Shown here in pieces: positions 34,725-43,176 of a stretch of DNA of 46,326 nucleotides. Each line of letters begins with the position of its first letter. Position 1 is the stretch's first letter. The stretch lies in NCBI GenBank assembly GCA_903925005.1, contig CAIYDX010000386.1, positions 1 through 46,326 of the forward strand, in the 5' to 3' direction. Source of the stretch: an uncultured Geobacteraceae bacterium. GTDB taxonomy: Bacteria > Desulfobacterota > Desulfuromonadia > Geobacterales > Pseudopelobacteraceae. A model generated the notes under the pieces. The model worked only from the letters and a program-made list of their open reading frames with translations. It searched no databases and was not told the DNA's origin. The position numbers and the translations under genes were made by a program.

Positions 34725-35798
34725 ATGCACAAAAAACTGTTCATACCCGGCCCTATAGAGGTACATCCCGACATCCTCTCGGCAATGGCAACTCCGATGA
34801 TCGGCCACCGCATGAAGGAATATGCCGAACTTCATGGTCGGGTTACTACCGGACTTAAAAGCGTGTTGTTTACGGAAGGCCCGGTTTTCCTGGCAACTTC
34901 GAGCGCTTTCGGAGTTATGGAGGGGGCAATTCGCAATCTTGTCGGAAAACGCTGCGCCAATTTCTGCAACGGCGCCTTTTCCGACAAATGGCACGACGTC
35001 ACATTGCGCTGCGGCAAAGAGGCTGACGCAATTCGCTTTGACTGGGGAACTCCGGTTACCGCCGAGGCGGTTGAAAGAACTCTTGCAACCGGTAAATACG
35101 ACAGCATGACCTTGATCCACAATGAGACCTCCACGGGAGTCATGTCGCCTCTACCGGAGATCGCAGAAGTCATGCGCAAATTTCCGGAGGTCATGTTTAT
35201 CGTTGATACGGTCTCTTCAATGAGCGCTCTCAAGATCCCTGTTGATGAACTTGGCATCGACAGCTGTATTTTCGGAGTGCAGAAGGCATTTGCTCTGCCG
35301 CCAGGCCTGGCTGTCTTCACGGCCAGCGAGAAGGCGCTCAAGCGGGCAGCCGGAATGGAGGGGCGCGGTTATTATTTTGATTTTTGCGAATTCGCTGCAA
35401 ACGATGTCAAAAACAACACACCTTCGACCCCCTGTATCTCTCTGATCTTTGCGCTTGATTGTCAACTGAAGAAAATGTTTGCGGAAGGTCTGGAGAACCG
35501 CTGGGCACGTCACAATGATCTTGCCGTTTATGTGCGTGGTTGGTTGATGGACCGCGGTTTCAATTCATTTCCGGCAGAGGAGTACCGTTCGCAGACATTG
35601 ACCTGCAGCCGCAACAGTCGGGGAATTGATCTTGCATCTCTAAAAAAGAATCTGGACGAGGCCGGTTTCGCATTTGACGACGGGTATGGCAAAATTAAAG
35701 GTGAGACCTTCCGCATTGCTCACATGGGCGACATGACCCGTACAGATATGAACGAACTTTTTGGTGCAATCATTACGATTCTACCGGATTTGGCATAA
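34725..35798 (+). CDS. Class V PLP-dependent aminotransferase (serine/alanine-glyoxylate type)
   Basis: A 357-residue cytosolic enzyme of the small serine-pyruvate/alanine-glyoxylate aminotransferase group. The N-terminal IPGPIEVHPDIL is the family start. The PLP-binding aspartate lies in FIVDTVSSMSAL (about 158-169), and the Schiff-base Lys is K187 in GVQKAFALPPG. Amino donor and acceptor cannot be told from sequence. GGAGT precedes the ATG by about seven bases. It stands alone between terminators, so it is probably monocistronic. Confidence 0.88.
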   Translation: MHKKLFIPGPIEVHPDILSAMATPMIGHRMKEYAELHGRVTTGLKSVLFTEGPVFLATSSAFGVMEGAIRNLVGKRCANFCNGAFSDKWHDVTLRCGKEADAIRFDWGTPVTAEAVERTLATGKYDSMTLIHNETSTGVMSPLPEIAEVMRKFPEVMFIVDTVSSMSALKIPVDELGIDSCIFGVQKAFALPPGLAVFTASEKALKRAAGMEGRGYYFDFCEFAANDVKNNTPSTPCISLIFALDCQLKKMFAEGLENRWARHNDLAVYVRGWLMDRGFNSFPAEEYRSQTLTCSRNSRGIDLASLKKNLDEAGFAFDDGYGKIKGETFRIAHMGDMTRTDMNELFGAIITILPDLA

Positions 35799-35835
35799 TC
35801 AACCTGATTAATAACGACAATACGGAGCCAACATA

Positions 35836-35865
35836 AAAAGAAAGGGCGGACTTATTAGCCCGCCC
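35836..35865 (-). terminator. Intrinsic terminator after the rubredoxin gene
   Basis: On the minus strand the stem gggcgg/ccgccc with a 10-base loop is followed by tttcttttt. It lies just past the rubredoxin stop codon and also separates the convergent aminotransferase gene. Confidence 0.7.
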
Positions 35866-35873
35866 CGTTCCGG

Positions 35874-36032
35874 TTATTCTTTTTCAAAAACATCCTTGCC
35901 CGCGCCGCAGAGCGGACAGCACCAGTCGTCAGGCAACGCCTCGAATGATGTTCCCGGCGCAATGCCACGATCCGGATCGCCAACTGCGGGGTCGTACACA
36001 TACTGACAGATAGTACAGATCCAACGTTCCAT
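35874..36032 (-). CDS. Rubredoxin
   Basis: A 52-residue electron carrier with a single iron bound by four Cys in two knuckles: [12 protein letters not shown] near the start and [12 protein letters not shown] near the end. The length and the central [20 protein letters not shown] match classical rubredoxins. AAGGAG lies nine bases upstream of the ATG. It would pass electrons in the cytoplasm, commonly to peroxide- or superoxide-reducing enzymes, but no such partner is encoded next to it. It lies 24 bp downstream of a ferredoxin gene on the same strand, so the two are probably cotranscribed. Confidence 0.95.
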   Translation of the reverse strand: MERWICTICQYVYDPAVGDPDRGIAPGTSFEALPDDWCCPLCGAGKDVFEKE

Positions 36033-36056
36033 AATGCGTAACTCCTTATATTTTAT

Positions 36057-36242
36057 TTATATCCAGTGAATACACTGAACAGGACAACCGTCAATCGCAC
36101 TCTGGATTTCAGTTTCAGGGGCTCCGGCGGAATCGTAACATTCGGATTTGCCCAAGCTGTCAAATCTGAAAACCGCCGGGCATATTGAAATACAGAGACC
36201 GCAACTGATACAATATTCCGTTTCTACTGCCGCTGTTTTCAT
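36057..36242 (-). CDS. Small [4Fe-4S] ferredoxin
   Basis: A 61-residue ferredoxin with one cluster site: CISCGLCISICP near the start and the distal Cys in GCPVQCIHW near the end. It has the monocluster type with a long intervening loop. It may start one codon earlier at GTG (36245). It precedes the rubredoxin gene on the minus strand and is divergent from the MBL-fold gene. Together the pair supplies two low-molecular-weight electron carriers; the redox partner is unknown. Confidence 0.92.
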   Translation of the reverse strand: MKTAAVETEYCISCGLCISICPAVFRFDSLGKSECYDSAGAPETEIQSAIDGCPVQCIHWI

Positions 36243-36365
36243 CACTGTTCCCCGTTTTTGATTGTTAGTATTGCTTGGTCAGTGTAGCATGTCCGTCGCG
36301 GATGTCAACAAACAGAGCTGTCTTAGAACAACCAGATTACAGTTATTGCGAGAGAGAACTAATAT

Positions 36366-36989
36366 ATGATATTTGAATCACTTGCTGTAGGTCCATTGTC
36401 AGTCAACTGTTATATCGTCGCTTGCGATGAGAGCCGTGAGGGAATTGTTGTAGATCCGGGGGGCGATGTAGAGCTGATTGTCGATCTGGTAGAACGTCAG
36501 GGACTGAAAATCCATACGATTATTAATACGCACGGCCATTTTGACCACCTGGGGGGTAATCGTCAGGCAATGGCTGCCTTTGGCGCCCGGCTTCTGATCC
36601 ATCAAGCTGATGCACCCATGTTGAGCAGGTCCGCCGAGGTTGCCCGTAAATACGGTTTGCAAGGTGAGAATTCGCCGGAAGCCGATGCTTACCTGACTGA
36701 CGGCATGGATATTTTCTTTGGCACATGCCGTTTGAAAGTACTTTATACGCCTGGTCACACCTTGGGGGGTTGCTGTCTCTATTTTGAAGAAGCTCGGAAA
36801 GTGATTACCGGCGACACACTCTTTGCCGACTCAATAGGCCGTACGGACCTGCCTGGAGGATCGCACGAACAGTTGCTGGAATCAATCCGCACCAAGCTTT
36901 TTACGCTGCCGGATGATGTTATTGCCTATCCGGGACATGGCCCTCATACAACCATCGGGCATGAAAAAAAATGTAATCCATATTTCTGA
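36366..36989 (+). CDS. MBL-fold metallo-hydrolase (glyoxalase II-like)
   Basis: A 207-residue metallo-beta-lactamase-fold enzyme with the dinuclear metal motif THGHFDHLGG at about 55-64, a later His in LYTPGHTLGG, an Asp in TGDTLF, and a final His in YPGHGPHT. The size and motifs fit the glyoxalase II-like hydrolases often annotated as YcbL-type. It is not a flavodiiron protein: it lacks a flavodoxin domain. The substrate is uncertain. coaBC starts 13 bp after its stop codon. Confidence 0.88.
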   Translation: MIFESLAVGPLSVNCYIVACDESREGIVVDPGGDVELIVDLVERQGLKIHTIINTHGHFDHLGGNRQAMAAFGARLLIHQADAPMLSRSAEVARKYGLQGENSPEADAYLTDGMDIFFGTCRLKVLYTPGHTLGGCCLYFEEARKVITGDTLFADSIGRTDLPGGSHEQLLESIRTKLFTLPDDVIAYPGHGPHTTIGHEKKCNPYF

Positions 36990-37002
36990 GACTGGCCTGA
37001 CC

Positions 37003-38211
37003 ATGCTAGAAGACAAAACCATAATCCTGGGAGTCTGCGGAGGCATCGCCGCCTACAAAGCGGTTGAACTGTTGCGGCTCTTGACCAAGGCTGGTGCTGA
37101 TGTTCATGTTATTATGACTCGTGCCGCCCTGGAGTTCATTACCCCGCTCACCTTTCAAACTCTGTCATCCAACCCGGTCCATACCGAGCTGTTTAATCTC
37201 ATTGCTGAACGGGAAATTGGTCACATTTCCCTGGCTGACCGAGCGGACCTGTTCATTGTCGCTCCGGCCACGGCCAACGTTATAGGTAAGATTGCTTACG
37301 GAATTGCCGATGATATTCTCACCACAACGGTTATGGCCACCAAAGCGCCGCTGCTGTTCGCTCCGGCCATGAACGTCAATATGTACACAAATCCGATCTA
37401 TCAGGAAAACGAAGAAAAACTGCGCCGTTTGGGATACCTTTTTGAGGCCCCGGTTTGCGGTTCCCTGGCATGTGGTTGGGAAGGTCAAGGAAAGTTGGCT
37501 GCACCGGAAACTATCTTCGAAAGCGCCGTTATGGCGTTAACAGAAAAGGATTTGTCAGGGCAAACGATTATGATCACCGCCGGGCCGACTCGTGAAGAGA
37601 TTGATCCGGTCCGTTATATCAGCAATCACTCTTCCGGCAAAATGGGCTATGCACTGGCTCGAGCTGCACGACTGCGGGGCGCCCAGGTTCTGTTAATCAG
37701 TGGGCCGACCGCATTGGCAGCACCTGCTGGAGTACAGTTTATTACGATTACAAGCGCCGTTGAGATGCGGAGCGAAGTCATGGCGCATGTGGCGGAGTGC
37801 GATGTGGTTATCAAGGCCGCGGCGGTTGCCGACTATCGGCCGCTGACAAGAAACAGTACAAAGATCAAAAAAAGTACCGACTCCACAAAGATGGAACTCG
37901 TCAAAAATCCCGACATTCTGTGCGAGCTGGGTAAAATGGTCAGTGGACTGAATCCGCGACCGTTTCTGGTTGGATTTGCCGCCGAAACCGACGCACTGAT
38001 TGAAAACGCCGCTAAGAAGCTGCATGAAAAGAATCTGGATATGATCGTTGCTAACGACGTCAGTCAAACCGATGCCGGTTTCAATGTTGACACCAACCGG
38101 GCGGTGCTGTTCTTCAAAGACGGCAGCAGCTGTGATTGTGGGCTTATGACCAAAGATCAACTTGCCGGGGCAATTCTTGACCATGTTGTAGCGCATCTGG
38201 CTGAACAATAA
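37003..38211 (+). CDS. coaBC: Bifunctional phosphopantothenoylcysteine decarboxylase/synthetase CoaBC
   Basis: A 402-residue enzyme that joins 4'-phosphopantothenate and Cys (CoaB) and decarboxylates the product with FMN (CoaC) in coenzyme A synthesis. CoaC motifs GGIAAYK (about 12-18), PAMNVNMY and ACGWEGQGKLA are present. The CoaB half begins with ITAGPTREEIDPVRYISNHSSG split into its standard pieces and has KAAAVADYRP. The ATG at 37003 gives MLEDKTIILGV, the usual start; an earlier in-frame ATG at 36961 overlaps the preceding gene and is less likely. Confidence 0.95.
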   Translation: MLEDKTIILGVCGGIAAYKAVELLRLLTKAGADVHVIMTRAALEFITPLTFQTLSSNPVHTELFNLIAEREIGHISLADRADLFIVAPATANVIGKIAYGIADDILTTTVMATKAPLLFAPAMNVNMYTNPIYQENEEKLRRLGYLFEAPVCGSLACGWEGQGKLAAPETIFESAVMALTEKDLSGQTIMITAGPTREEIDPVRYISNHSSGKMGYALARAARLRGAQVLLISGPTALAAPAGVQFITITSAVEMRSEVMAHVAECDVVIKAAAVADYRPLTRNSTKIKKSTDSTKMELVKNPDILCELGKMVSGLNPRPFLVGFAAETDALIENAAKKLHEKNLDMIVANDVSQTDAGFNVDTNRAVLFFKDGSSCDCGLMTKDQLAGAILDHVVAHLAEQ

Positions 38212-38301
38212 AGAAACTAAACGTTTTTCCGTTTTGTCTTGACTTGACCGTGTGAAAGTACTACGTTTTTTTGATTTCTAACCTATGCGGAGGTATCATC
38301 C

Positions 38302-38973
38302 GTGGCCATAATTCTCGGCGCCGGCATCATTGTTAAACTCGTCCTGTTACTACTGCTTTCATTCTCGGTCGTCTCCTGGGCCATCATCCTGTTCAAATTT
38401 TTTCAGGTTCAACGCGCAAAGAGCGAATCGGAACGTTTCATGGACTTTTTCTGGAAGTCAAAACGCTTTGACGCCATAGCTTCTCAGGTTGATCGTTTTG
38501 CCAACTCTCCTCTGACTGTCTTGTTCAACGAGGGGTTCAGCGAGCTGAAGAAAGTCATCGAGAGCGACGGCAAGAGCACCGGAAATGTTATCAGCACCGA
38601 TCTGGGAGGTGTTGAGAACGTCTCACGTGCTCTGAGGCGAGCGACAAATTCTGAGATAACCCGGCTTGAAAAATATTTGACGTTCCTCGCCACGACCGGC
38701 TCCACTTCCCCATTTATCGGTTTGTTCGGCACCGTTTGGGGGATAATGACGGCCTTCGAAGGGATCGGCAAGACCGGCTCCGCTTCACTGGCCGTTGTCG
38801 CGCCGGGTATCGCCGAAGCGCTGATTGCCACCGCCATCGGCCTGGTAGCAGCCATTCCGGCTGTTATGGCCTACAATCATTTCCAGCACAAAATCCGCGT
38901 TCTGATAAATGAGATGGACAGTTTTTCCTCTGAATTTCTCAATATCGTGCAGCGCAATATCGCGGGGAAATAA
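38302..38973 (+). CDS. tolQ: TolQ, proton-channel subunit of the Tol-Pal system
   Basis: A 223-residue inner-membrane protein of the MotA/TolQ/ExbB family. It has a first membrane helix (about 8-30), a long cytoplasmic region and two further helices after TGSTSPFIGLFGTVWGIM, with the APGIAEALIATAIGLVAAIPAV segment in two parts. It starts at GTG with GGAGG about eight bases upstream. TolQ and TolR use the proton motive force to drive TolA and hold the outer membrane during division. It heads a five-gene run, tolQ-tolR-tolA-tolB-pal. Confidence 0.93.
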   Translation: MAIILGAGIIVKLVLLLLLSFSVVSWAIILFKFFQVQRAKSESERFMDFFWKSKRFDAIASQVDRFANSPLTVLFNEGFSELKKVIESDGKSTGNVISTDLGGVENVSRALRRATNSEITRLEKYLTFLATTGSTSPFIGLFGTVWGIMTAFEGIGKTGSASLAVVAPGIAEALIATAIGLVAAIPAVMAYNHFQHKIRVLINEMDSFSSEFLNIVQRNIAGK

Positions 38974-38976
38974 CTT

Positions 38977-39390
38977 ATGGCCATGGGAGGACAGAACAAT
39001 AATCGCGCCGTAATGGCTGAGATAAATGTCACGCCGCTGGTGGATGTCATGCTTGTTCTGCTGGTTATATTCATGGTTACCGCACCGATGATGCAGCAGG
39101 GGGTACAGGTCAACCTTCCGAAGGCCGATACCAAGGCCATGACTCCGACCGAAGAGTCGGTAGTCGTCTCTGTCGACAAAAGCGGGAAAGTTTTTATCGA
39201 CAAGGATGAAATACTGCCGGGAGAGTTGCGTAAACGGCTCTCAACTATGTTTGCCACCCGTGCAAAAAAAGAGGTGCTTTTAAAGGCCGATGCCGGGGTG
39301 CCGTATGGTGAGGTAGTAAAAACCATGGCTGACATTAAGGGGGCCGGTATCGAGCGTCTTGGCATGGTAACGGAACCGGCAGCTAAATAA
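38977..39390 (+). CDS. tolR: TolR/ExbD-type protein
   Basis: A 137-residue inner-membrane protein with a short cytoplasmic start, one helix (DVMLVLLVIFMVTAPM) that contains the channel-lining Asp, and a periplasmic domain. The N-terminal INVTPLVDVMLVLLVIF block is the ExbD/TolR signature. It forms the proton channel with TolQ. The ATG lies three bases after the tolQ stop codon, and its own stop overlaps the next ATG by one base. Confidence 0.93.
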   Translation: MAMGGQNNNRAVMAEINVTPLVDVMLVLLVIFMVTAPMMQQGVQVNLPKADTKAMTPTEESVVVSVDKSGKVFIDKDEILPGELRKRLSTMFATRAKKEVLLKADAGVPYGEVVKTMADIKGAGIERLGMVTEPAAK

Positions 39391-40157
39391 TGAGTTCCCG
39401 CGCGTCAAGAATTGACACCGGCATGAGTGTCAGTTTTCTATTTTCAGCCGTCATTCATCTGGCGGTTTTTTTGTTGCTGGCGTGGTATGGTCTGCTATCT
39501 TCACATCAGATTTCTATTCAAGAAACGTATTATGTAGACGTGATCAATCTGCCGACAGCCGACCCCCGTTCCGATGATATCGCTCAAAAACAGGGCGAAC
39601 CGGTTGCGGTGTCGCCTCCTGCGCCGGTACCACCGATGACAATCCCTACCCCCTCACCCAAAAATGCTCCTAAAGCTAAAACGGACAAGCGGACCGCTTC
39701 CTCGCAAGCGGTCGAAACCGAGTCGGCATTTGCCGAGCGGATGGCAAAACTGGAGGGAAAAGCAGAAGCACAGCGGTACGAAGATGAGATGAAAAGATTG
39801 AGTAATAAGAAAAAAATAAGTGGCAGCTCTAAAGCCGGAGCACCGGAGGCTGGCGGCACCGAGGCCGGCAGTCGTTACGAAGATTTCATAAAATCACGGA
39901 TTGATGATGCGTTGGTATCAACTAGCAGCTATACAACCAAAAAGCCGGTAGTGGAGGTGTGGCTTACAATCGCGGCAGACGGCAAATTATTGCGAGTAAA
40001 GATCGAACGAAGCAGTGGTGATGCGACATTCGAGCTGGCGGTCAAACGGGCAATCGATCTGGCCAGCAAGAATTTTAGAGCGCCTCCGAACCGCACCGTT
40101 TTTGAAAAAGGCTTTGTATTTGTCACCCCCCGCAAATCTAACGGTATATCACGATAA
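39390..40157 (+). CDS. tolA: TolA-like energy transducer (TonB C-terminal domain)
   Basis: A 255-residue protein with one N-terminal membrane anchor (about 12-33), a Pro/Lys-rich then charged helical stalk (PAPVPPMTIPTPSPK, later FAERMAKLEGKAEAQRYEDE) and a C-terminal TonB/TolA-type domain (about 165-250, VEVWLTIAADGKLLRVKIE). Position in the cluster supports TolA, although the stalk is much shorter than in E. coli TolA (421 residues) and the C-terminus reads more like TonB. It would transmit the TolQR energy to TolB and Pal. The TAA/ATG overlap couples it to tolR. Confidence 0.85.
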   Translation: MSSRASRIDTGMSVSFLFSAVIHLAVFLLLAWYGLLSSHQISIQETYYVDVINLPTADPRSDDIAQKQGEPVAVSPPAPVPPMTIPTPSPKNAPKAKTDKRTASSQAVETESAFAERMAKLEGKAEAQRYEDEMKRLSNKKKISGSSKAGAPEAGGTEAGSRYEDFIKSRIDDALVSTSSYTTKKPVVEVWLTIAADGKLLRVKIERSSGDATFELAVKRAIDLASKNFRAPPNRTVFEKGFVFVTPRKSNGISR

Positions 40158-40172
40158 GCACAAGGAAACATT

Positions 40173-41453
40173 ATGAAAATTCCACTGTTTATTCTATTTA
40201 TGATTACTATGCCGGTTGTCCTGTCAGCACAATCCGACTACATTGAAATTACTGCGCCAGGCAATCGTCAGCTGAAGCTGGCCGTCGACTCTCCGCATAC
40301 AGTTGACGGACCGGCTAATATGGAATCAGCCAAACTGGTTTCAGACATAATCAATTACGACATGAATATATCCGGCGTAGTCAAAGCGGAAAGCCGAGCC
40401 CAGCAACCGGTTGCCAAAGATTTATTGCTGATTGATGTCGATTATATGCCCTGGTTGAATGCCGGTTTCGATCTGCTGGTCCGGAGCGAATATACCCTCA
40501 AAAACGAACGGTTGACTATCGAGTTCCGCCTTTTCGATGTCGTTAATAGAAAACTGATCACAGCGAAACGATATCTGGGCGTCGCCAAGGATCTGCGCCG
40601 TTTCAGTCACATGTTTGCCGATGAGATTTTACTTGCCCTTACCGGCGACAAGGGCGCTTTCACCACCAAGATTGCCTATGTTTCAAATCAAACTGGTAAC
40701 AAGGAGATTTATGTCATGGATTGGGATGGATACAATCCGCTCCCCTTGACCAAAAACGGCTCAATCAACATGAACCCTGATTTTTCTCCAGATGGCCGCG
40801 AGATCATCTTTACATCATACAAACGCGGCAACCCGGATCTGTATCGGCGTTCACTATACAATACGGCGGAAGTCGTACTCTCAAACCGCAAGGGTCTTAA
40901 TATTACCGGCAGCTGGTCTCCGGACGGCAATAAAATTGCCCTCGCACTCAGCAAGGATGGAGATGCCGAGATATATACCCTGAATAAAGATGGCAGCCAT
41001 CCGGTGCGTTTGACCATAAATCCGGCCCTTGACCTCTACCCCGCCTGGTCGCCCGATGGCAATCGGATCGCATTCGTATCCGATCGCCTGGGGAAACCTC
41101 AGATATTTATAATGAATGCCGATGGCGGCGACGCCAGACGGCTGACAACATCCGGCAACTACAACGTCAATCCTCGTTGGTCTCCAAAAGGGGACAAGAT
41201 TGCATATTCGAGGATGACTGAAGGGGGCTTCAACATATTCACGATAGCCCCGGACGGCTCTTCGGACACTCAGCTCACCACCGACGGCAATAATGAAAAT
41301 CCCTCCTGGTCTGCCGATGGCCGCTTTATCTGTTTCGTATCGAAGCGAAGCAACGGCGACGGAATATACGTCATGCGCGCCGATGGGACCGGACAAATAA
41401 AAGTTTCTCAAGGAAAGGGAATTTACTTTCAACCGGTCTGGTCAACACGTTGA
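40173..41453 (+). CDS. tolB: Periplasmic beta-propeller protein TolB
   Basis: A 426-residue protein with a signal peptide (about 1-19), an N-terminal alpha/beta domain and a C-terminal six-bladed propeller. Repeated motifs of the WSPDG and FSPDG type (for example GSWSPDGNKIALA, PAWSPDGNRIAFVS, PRWSPKGDKIAYS) mark the blades. The length matches E. coli TolB (430). It binds Pal and the TolA C-terminus. It starts 15 bp after tolA and is followed by a 133-bp gap with an independent promoter for pal. Confidence 0.95.
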   Translation: MKIPLFILFMITMPVVLSAQSDYIEITAPGNRQLKLAVDSPHTVDGPANMESAKLVSDIINYDMNISGVVKAESRAQQPVAKDLLLIDVDYMPWLNAGFDLLVRSEYTLKNERLTIEFRLFDVVNRKLITAKRYLGVAKDLRRFSHMFADEILLALTGDKGAFTTKIAYVSNQTGNKEIYVMDWDGYNPLPLTKNGSINMNPDFSPDGREIIFTSYKRGNPDLYRRSLYNTAEVVLSNRKGLNITGSWSPDGNKIALALSKDGDAEIYTLNKDGSHPVRLTINPALDLYPAWSPDGNRIAFVSDRLGKPQIFIMNADGGDARRLTTSGNYNVNPRWSPKGDKIAYSRMTEGGFNIFTIAPDGSSDTQLTTDGNNENPSWSADGRFICFVSKRSNGDGIYVMRADGTGQIKVSQGKGIYFQPVWSTR

Positions 41454-41498
41454 TGATACGGGAAGACATAATTGCCACATAAATTTTGATATTACCTG

Positions 41499-41526
41499 TT
41501 GCAATACTAACGCTGTTATGTATAAT
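41499..41526 (+). promoter_or_regulatory. Sigma-70 promoter for pal
   Basis: TTGCAA (41499-41504) and a perfect TATAAT (41521-41526) are 16 bp apart, 60 bases before the pal start. It would let pal be made in excess of the tolQRAB proteins. Confidence 0.65.
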
Positions 41527-41586
41527 TACAGCGCATTTACTTTTCAAGGCATTGCGCCTCATTTTATCGTAAAACAGGAGCCTGGT

Positions 41587-42231
41587 ATGAAAAAAAACAT
41601 GGTAACATTTTTGGCGTGCATCAGTATGGCAGCCTTGCTTGCCGGCGGCTGCGCAAACAGCGGTGCTGTTAAAAAAGAAGAGGCCATAGTGCCTGCTGCC
41701 GATAATGGCGATGCTGCTAGAGCGGCAGCGGAAAGAGCAGCAGCGGAAAAAGCGGCGGCGGATAGAGCAGCGGCGGAAAAAGCGGCGGCAGATAGAGCGG
41801 CGGCGGAAAGAGCGGCGGCAAATGCCAAGGAAGCCCAGGAGGCTCCCGAAAAAATGGCGAGAGCAAACGCTGCTTCGGCATCAAAGAACGCTGAAATCAA
41901 ATTTGAAACCGTTTATTTCGATTTTGACAAATCGGATCTTCGGCAGGACGCAAGAGATACCCTTTCCAAAAACGCCGAAACGATTCTTAAATCCATGGCA
42001 GACGCAAAGATCCAGATTGAAGGTCACTGCGATGAGCGTGGTTCTGCCGAATACAACCTTGCATTGGGTGAGCGTCGTGCCAAATCTGTCCAGAAGTATT
42101 TGACGACCCTCAGCGTCAAAGCCGATAACCTCTCCACTATCAGCTACGGCAAAGAGAAGCCGGCTGTCAATGGGAGCGACGAAGCTGCCTGGGCAAAAAA
42201 CAGACGCGCTGAGTTTGTAGTCGCAAAATAA
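41587..42231 (+). CDS. pal: Peptidoglycan-associated lipoprotein Pal with Ala-rich linker
   Basis: A 214-residue outer-membrane lipoprotein. The lipobox LAGGC places the lipidated Cys near residue 22. A low-complexity helix of repeated AAAER, AAAEK and AAADR units (about 46-78) follows. The C-terminal OmpA-like domain (about 108-214) has YFDFDKSDLR and EGHCDERGSAEYN with the peptidoglycan-binding Asp and Arg. E. coli Pal has 173 residues and no such stretch; the insert looks like the TolA stalk. The ATG at 41587 begins MKKNMVTF; an open upstream extension is not likely to be translated. A strong terminator follows. No cpoB/ybgF is present after it. Confidence 0.94.
   Translation: MKKNMVTFLACISMAALLAGGCANSGAVKKEEAIVPAADNGDAARAAAERAAAEKAAADRAAAEKAAADRAAAERAAANAKEAQEAPEKMARANAASASKNAEIKFETVYFDFDKSDLRQDARDTLSKNAETILKSMADAKIQIEGHCDERGSAEYNLALGERRAKSVQKYLTTLSVKADNLSTISYGKEKPAVNGSDEAAWAKNRRAEFVVAK
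41722..41811 (+). repeat. Six tandem 15-bp units encoding AAAER/AAAEK/AAADR
   Basis: Each unit is close to gcggcggcggaaaga with variations at a few positions. The length is a multiple of three, so gain or loss of units would change the Pal linker length without a frameshift. Confidence 0.85.
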
Positions 42232-42259
42232 CCATCTGATACCTGCTGCTACGTTTGTA

Positions 42260-42305
42260 GACCACACCGGTTGAGCCGTTCCTGGCTTCCGGTGTGGTCT
42301 TTTTT
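42260..42305 (+). terminator. Intrinsic terminator after pal
   Basis: The 11-bp stem gaccacaccgg/ccggtgtggtc with an 18-base loop is followed by six T. It lies 28 bp after pal and closes the tol-pal unit. Confidence 0.92.
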
Positions 42306-42335
42306 CATTTAAGGATCACACTGGTCACACGGAGC

Positions 42336-42364
42336 TTGACAAACTCTCTGTTTTTTGTGATAGT
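42336..42364 (+). promoter_or_regulatory. Sigma-70 promoter for the DksA/TraR-type gene
   Basis: A perfect TTGACA (42336-42341) is followed after 17 bp by GATAGT (42359-42364), with TG placed as in an extended -10. It lies 59 bases before the start codon. Confidence 0.55.
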
Positions 42365-42422
42365 TTGCCCCCGTTTTTCAAGGTTACGCAACTTCTATCC
42401 AGTACGCGGAGATAACAACATT

Positions 42423-43034
42423 ATGGCGATAAAAAGCAAAGTAACAAATGAATCCAAGCCTAAAGCGGCTAAATCGGCATCGCCCGCACCTGCATCAAAG
42501 ACGTCTCATGGTGCAAAAACAGTGGAAGCAGCCGTTACTCCCCAAGAGCCGGCAACGGTGATGAGCGCAACAGAACAAATCCCCCCTCAATCCGCACAAA
42601 CTGTAACAACTGATCAAAAATGGCTGGAAATCAGGTCGATACTTGAAACGCTGAAGGAGAACACTCTCCGAGAGATAAGAAAGTCGGTCAAGAACGGGAC
42701 TGAAGCTGTAGCGGCAATTGAGCCGGGCGGCGACATCTATGATCAGGCTTCTTCCGAACGCGACAGAGAGCTGGGTTTATTACTTGGTGATCGAGAGCGC
42801 GAAAAGATTCACAGTATCGACGAAGCACTGCTGCGCATCGATGAGGGCGACTATGGCATTTGCGAAGAATGCGATGAAGACATCCCGCTTGGCAGACTTA
42901 AGGCGATGCCGTTTACCCGCCACTGTGTAAAATGCAAGTCTGAACTTGAAAAGCTGCAGGCTCAGACGAAGCGGGTGGAAGAGGAACGCGCCTACCGGGA
43001 AATTCCGCTTGGCTCCGAAGAGGATGAGTCCTAG
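42423..43034 (+). CDS. DksA/TraR-type zinc-finger protein with disordered N-terminus
   Basis: A 203-residue cytosolic protein. The first 65 residues are Ala/Pro/Lys-rich and probably disordered. The following coiled coil and the C-terminal C4 zinc finger (CEECDEDIPLGRLKAMPFTRHC, Cys in CxxC and CxxC pairs) have the DksA/TraR pattern. The motif LLRIDEGDYGICEECD is typical. Such proteins enter the RNA polymerase secondary channel and modulate initiation, often with ppGpp. The ATG at 42423 has GGAG about 11 bases upstream. Its TAG overlaps, tail to tail, the stop codon of the restored DUF362 frame on the other strand. A second, more canonical DksA probably begins at 46282. Confidence 0.85.
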   Translation: MAIKSKVTNESKPKAAKSASPAPASKTSHGAKTVEAAVTPQEPATVMSATEQIPPQSAQTVTTDQKWLEIRSILETLKENTLREIRKSVKNGTEAVAAIEPGGDIYDQASSERDRELGLLLGDREREKIHSIDEALLRIDEGDYGICEECDEDIPLGRLKAMPFTRHCVKCKSELEKLQAQTKRVEEERAYREIPLGSEEDES

Positions 43035-43176
43035 GCAGTTTTTGTTCCGGACAACAGCGTCAGAAACCGCAACAACAATCCTTTACTGGTCCGCATGGCG
43101 TCATGCGGGCAAAGTTCACGGCAACACCAGCAGCGAATACAGCGCGCATTGTCAATCGACAGCGCGCTGTTTTGCC
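43031..43176 (-). pseudogene. Out-of-frame C-terminal tail of the DUF362 ferredoxin-type gene
   Basis: On the minus strand this stretch reads SALSIDNARCIRCWCCRELCPHDAM in two pieces and then a short basic tail. It supplies the second [4Fe-4S] motif that the DUF362 gene lacks, but in a frame shifted by one base. Removing one base within the T4-G-C4 run at 43170-43178 joins the frames. It has no start codon or ribosome-binding site of its own that I would trust. Confidence 0.75.

Noticed and set aside
36366-36989. Flavodiiron oxygen reductase linked to the rubredoxin
   Set aside because: The MBL-fold protein has 207 residues and no flavodoxin domain, and it is transcribed away from the rubredoxin.
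41559-41900. Ala/Ser-rich open frame opposite pal
   Set aside because: It is produced by the 15-bp repeats read on the other strand and has no independent coding evidence.
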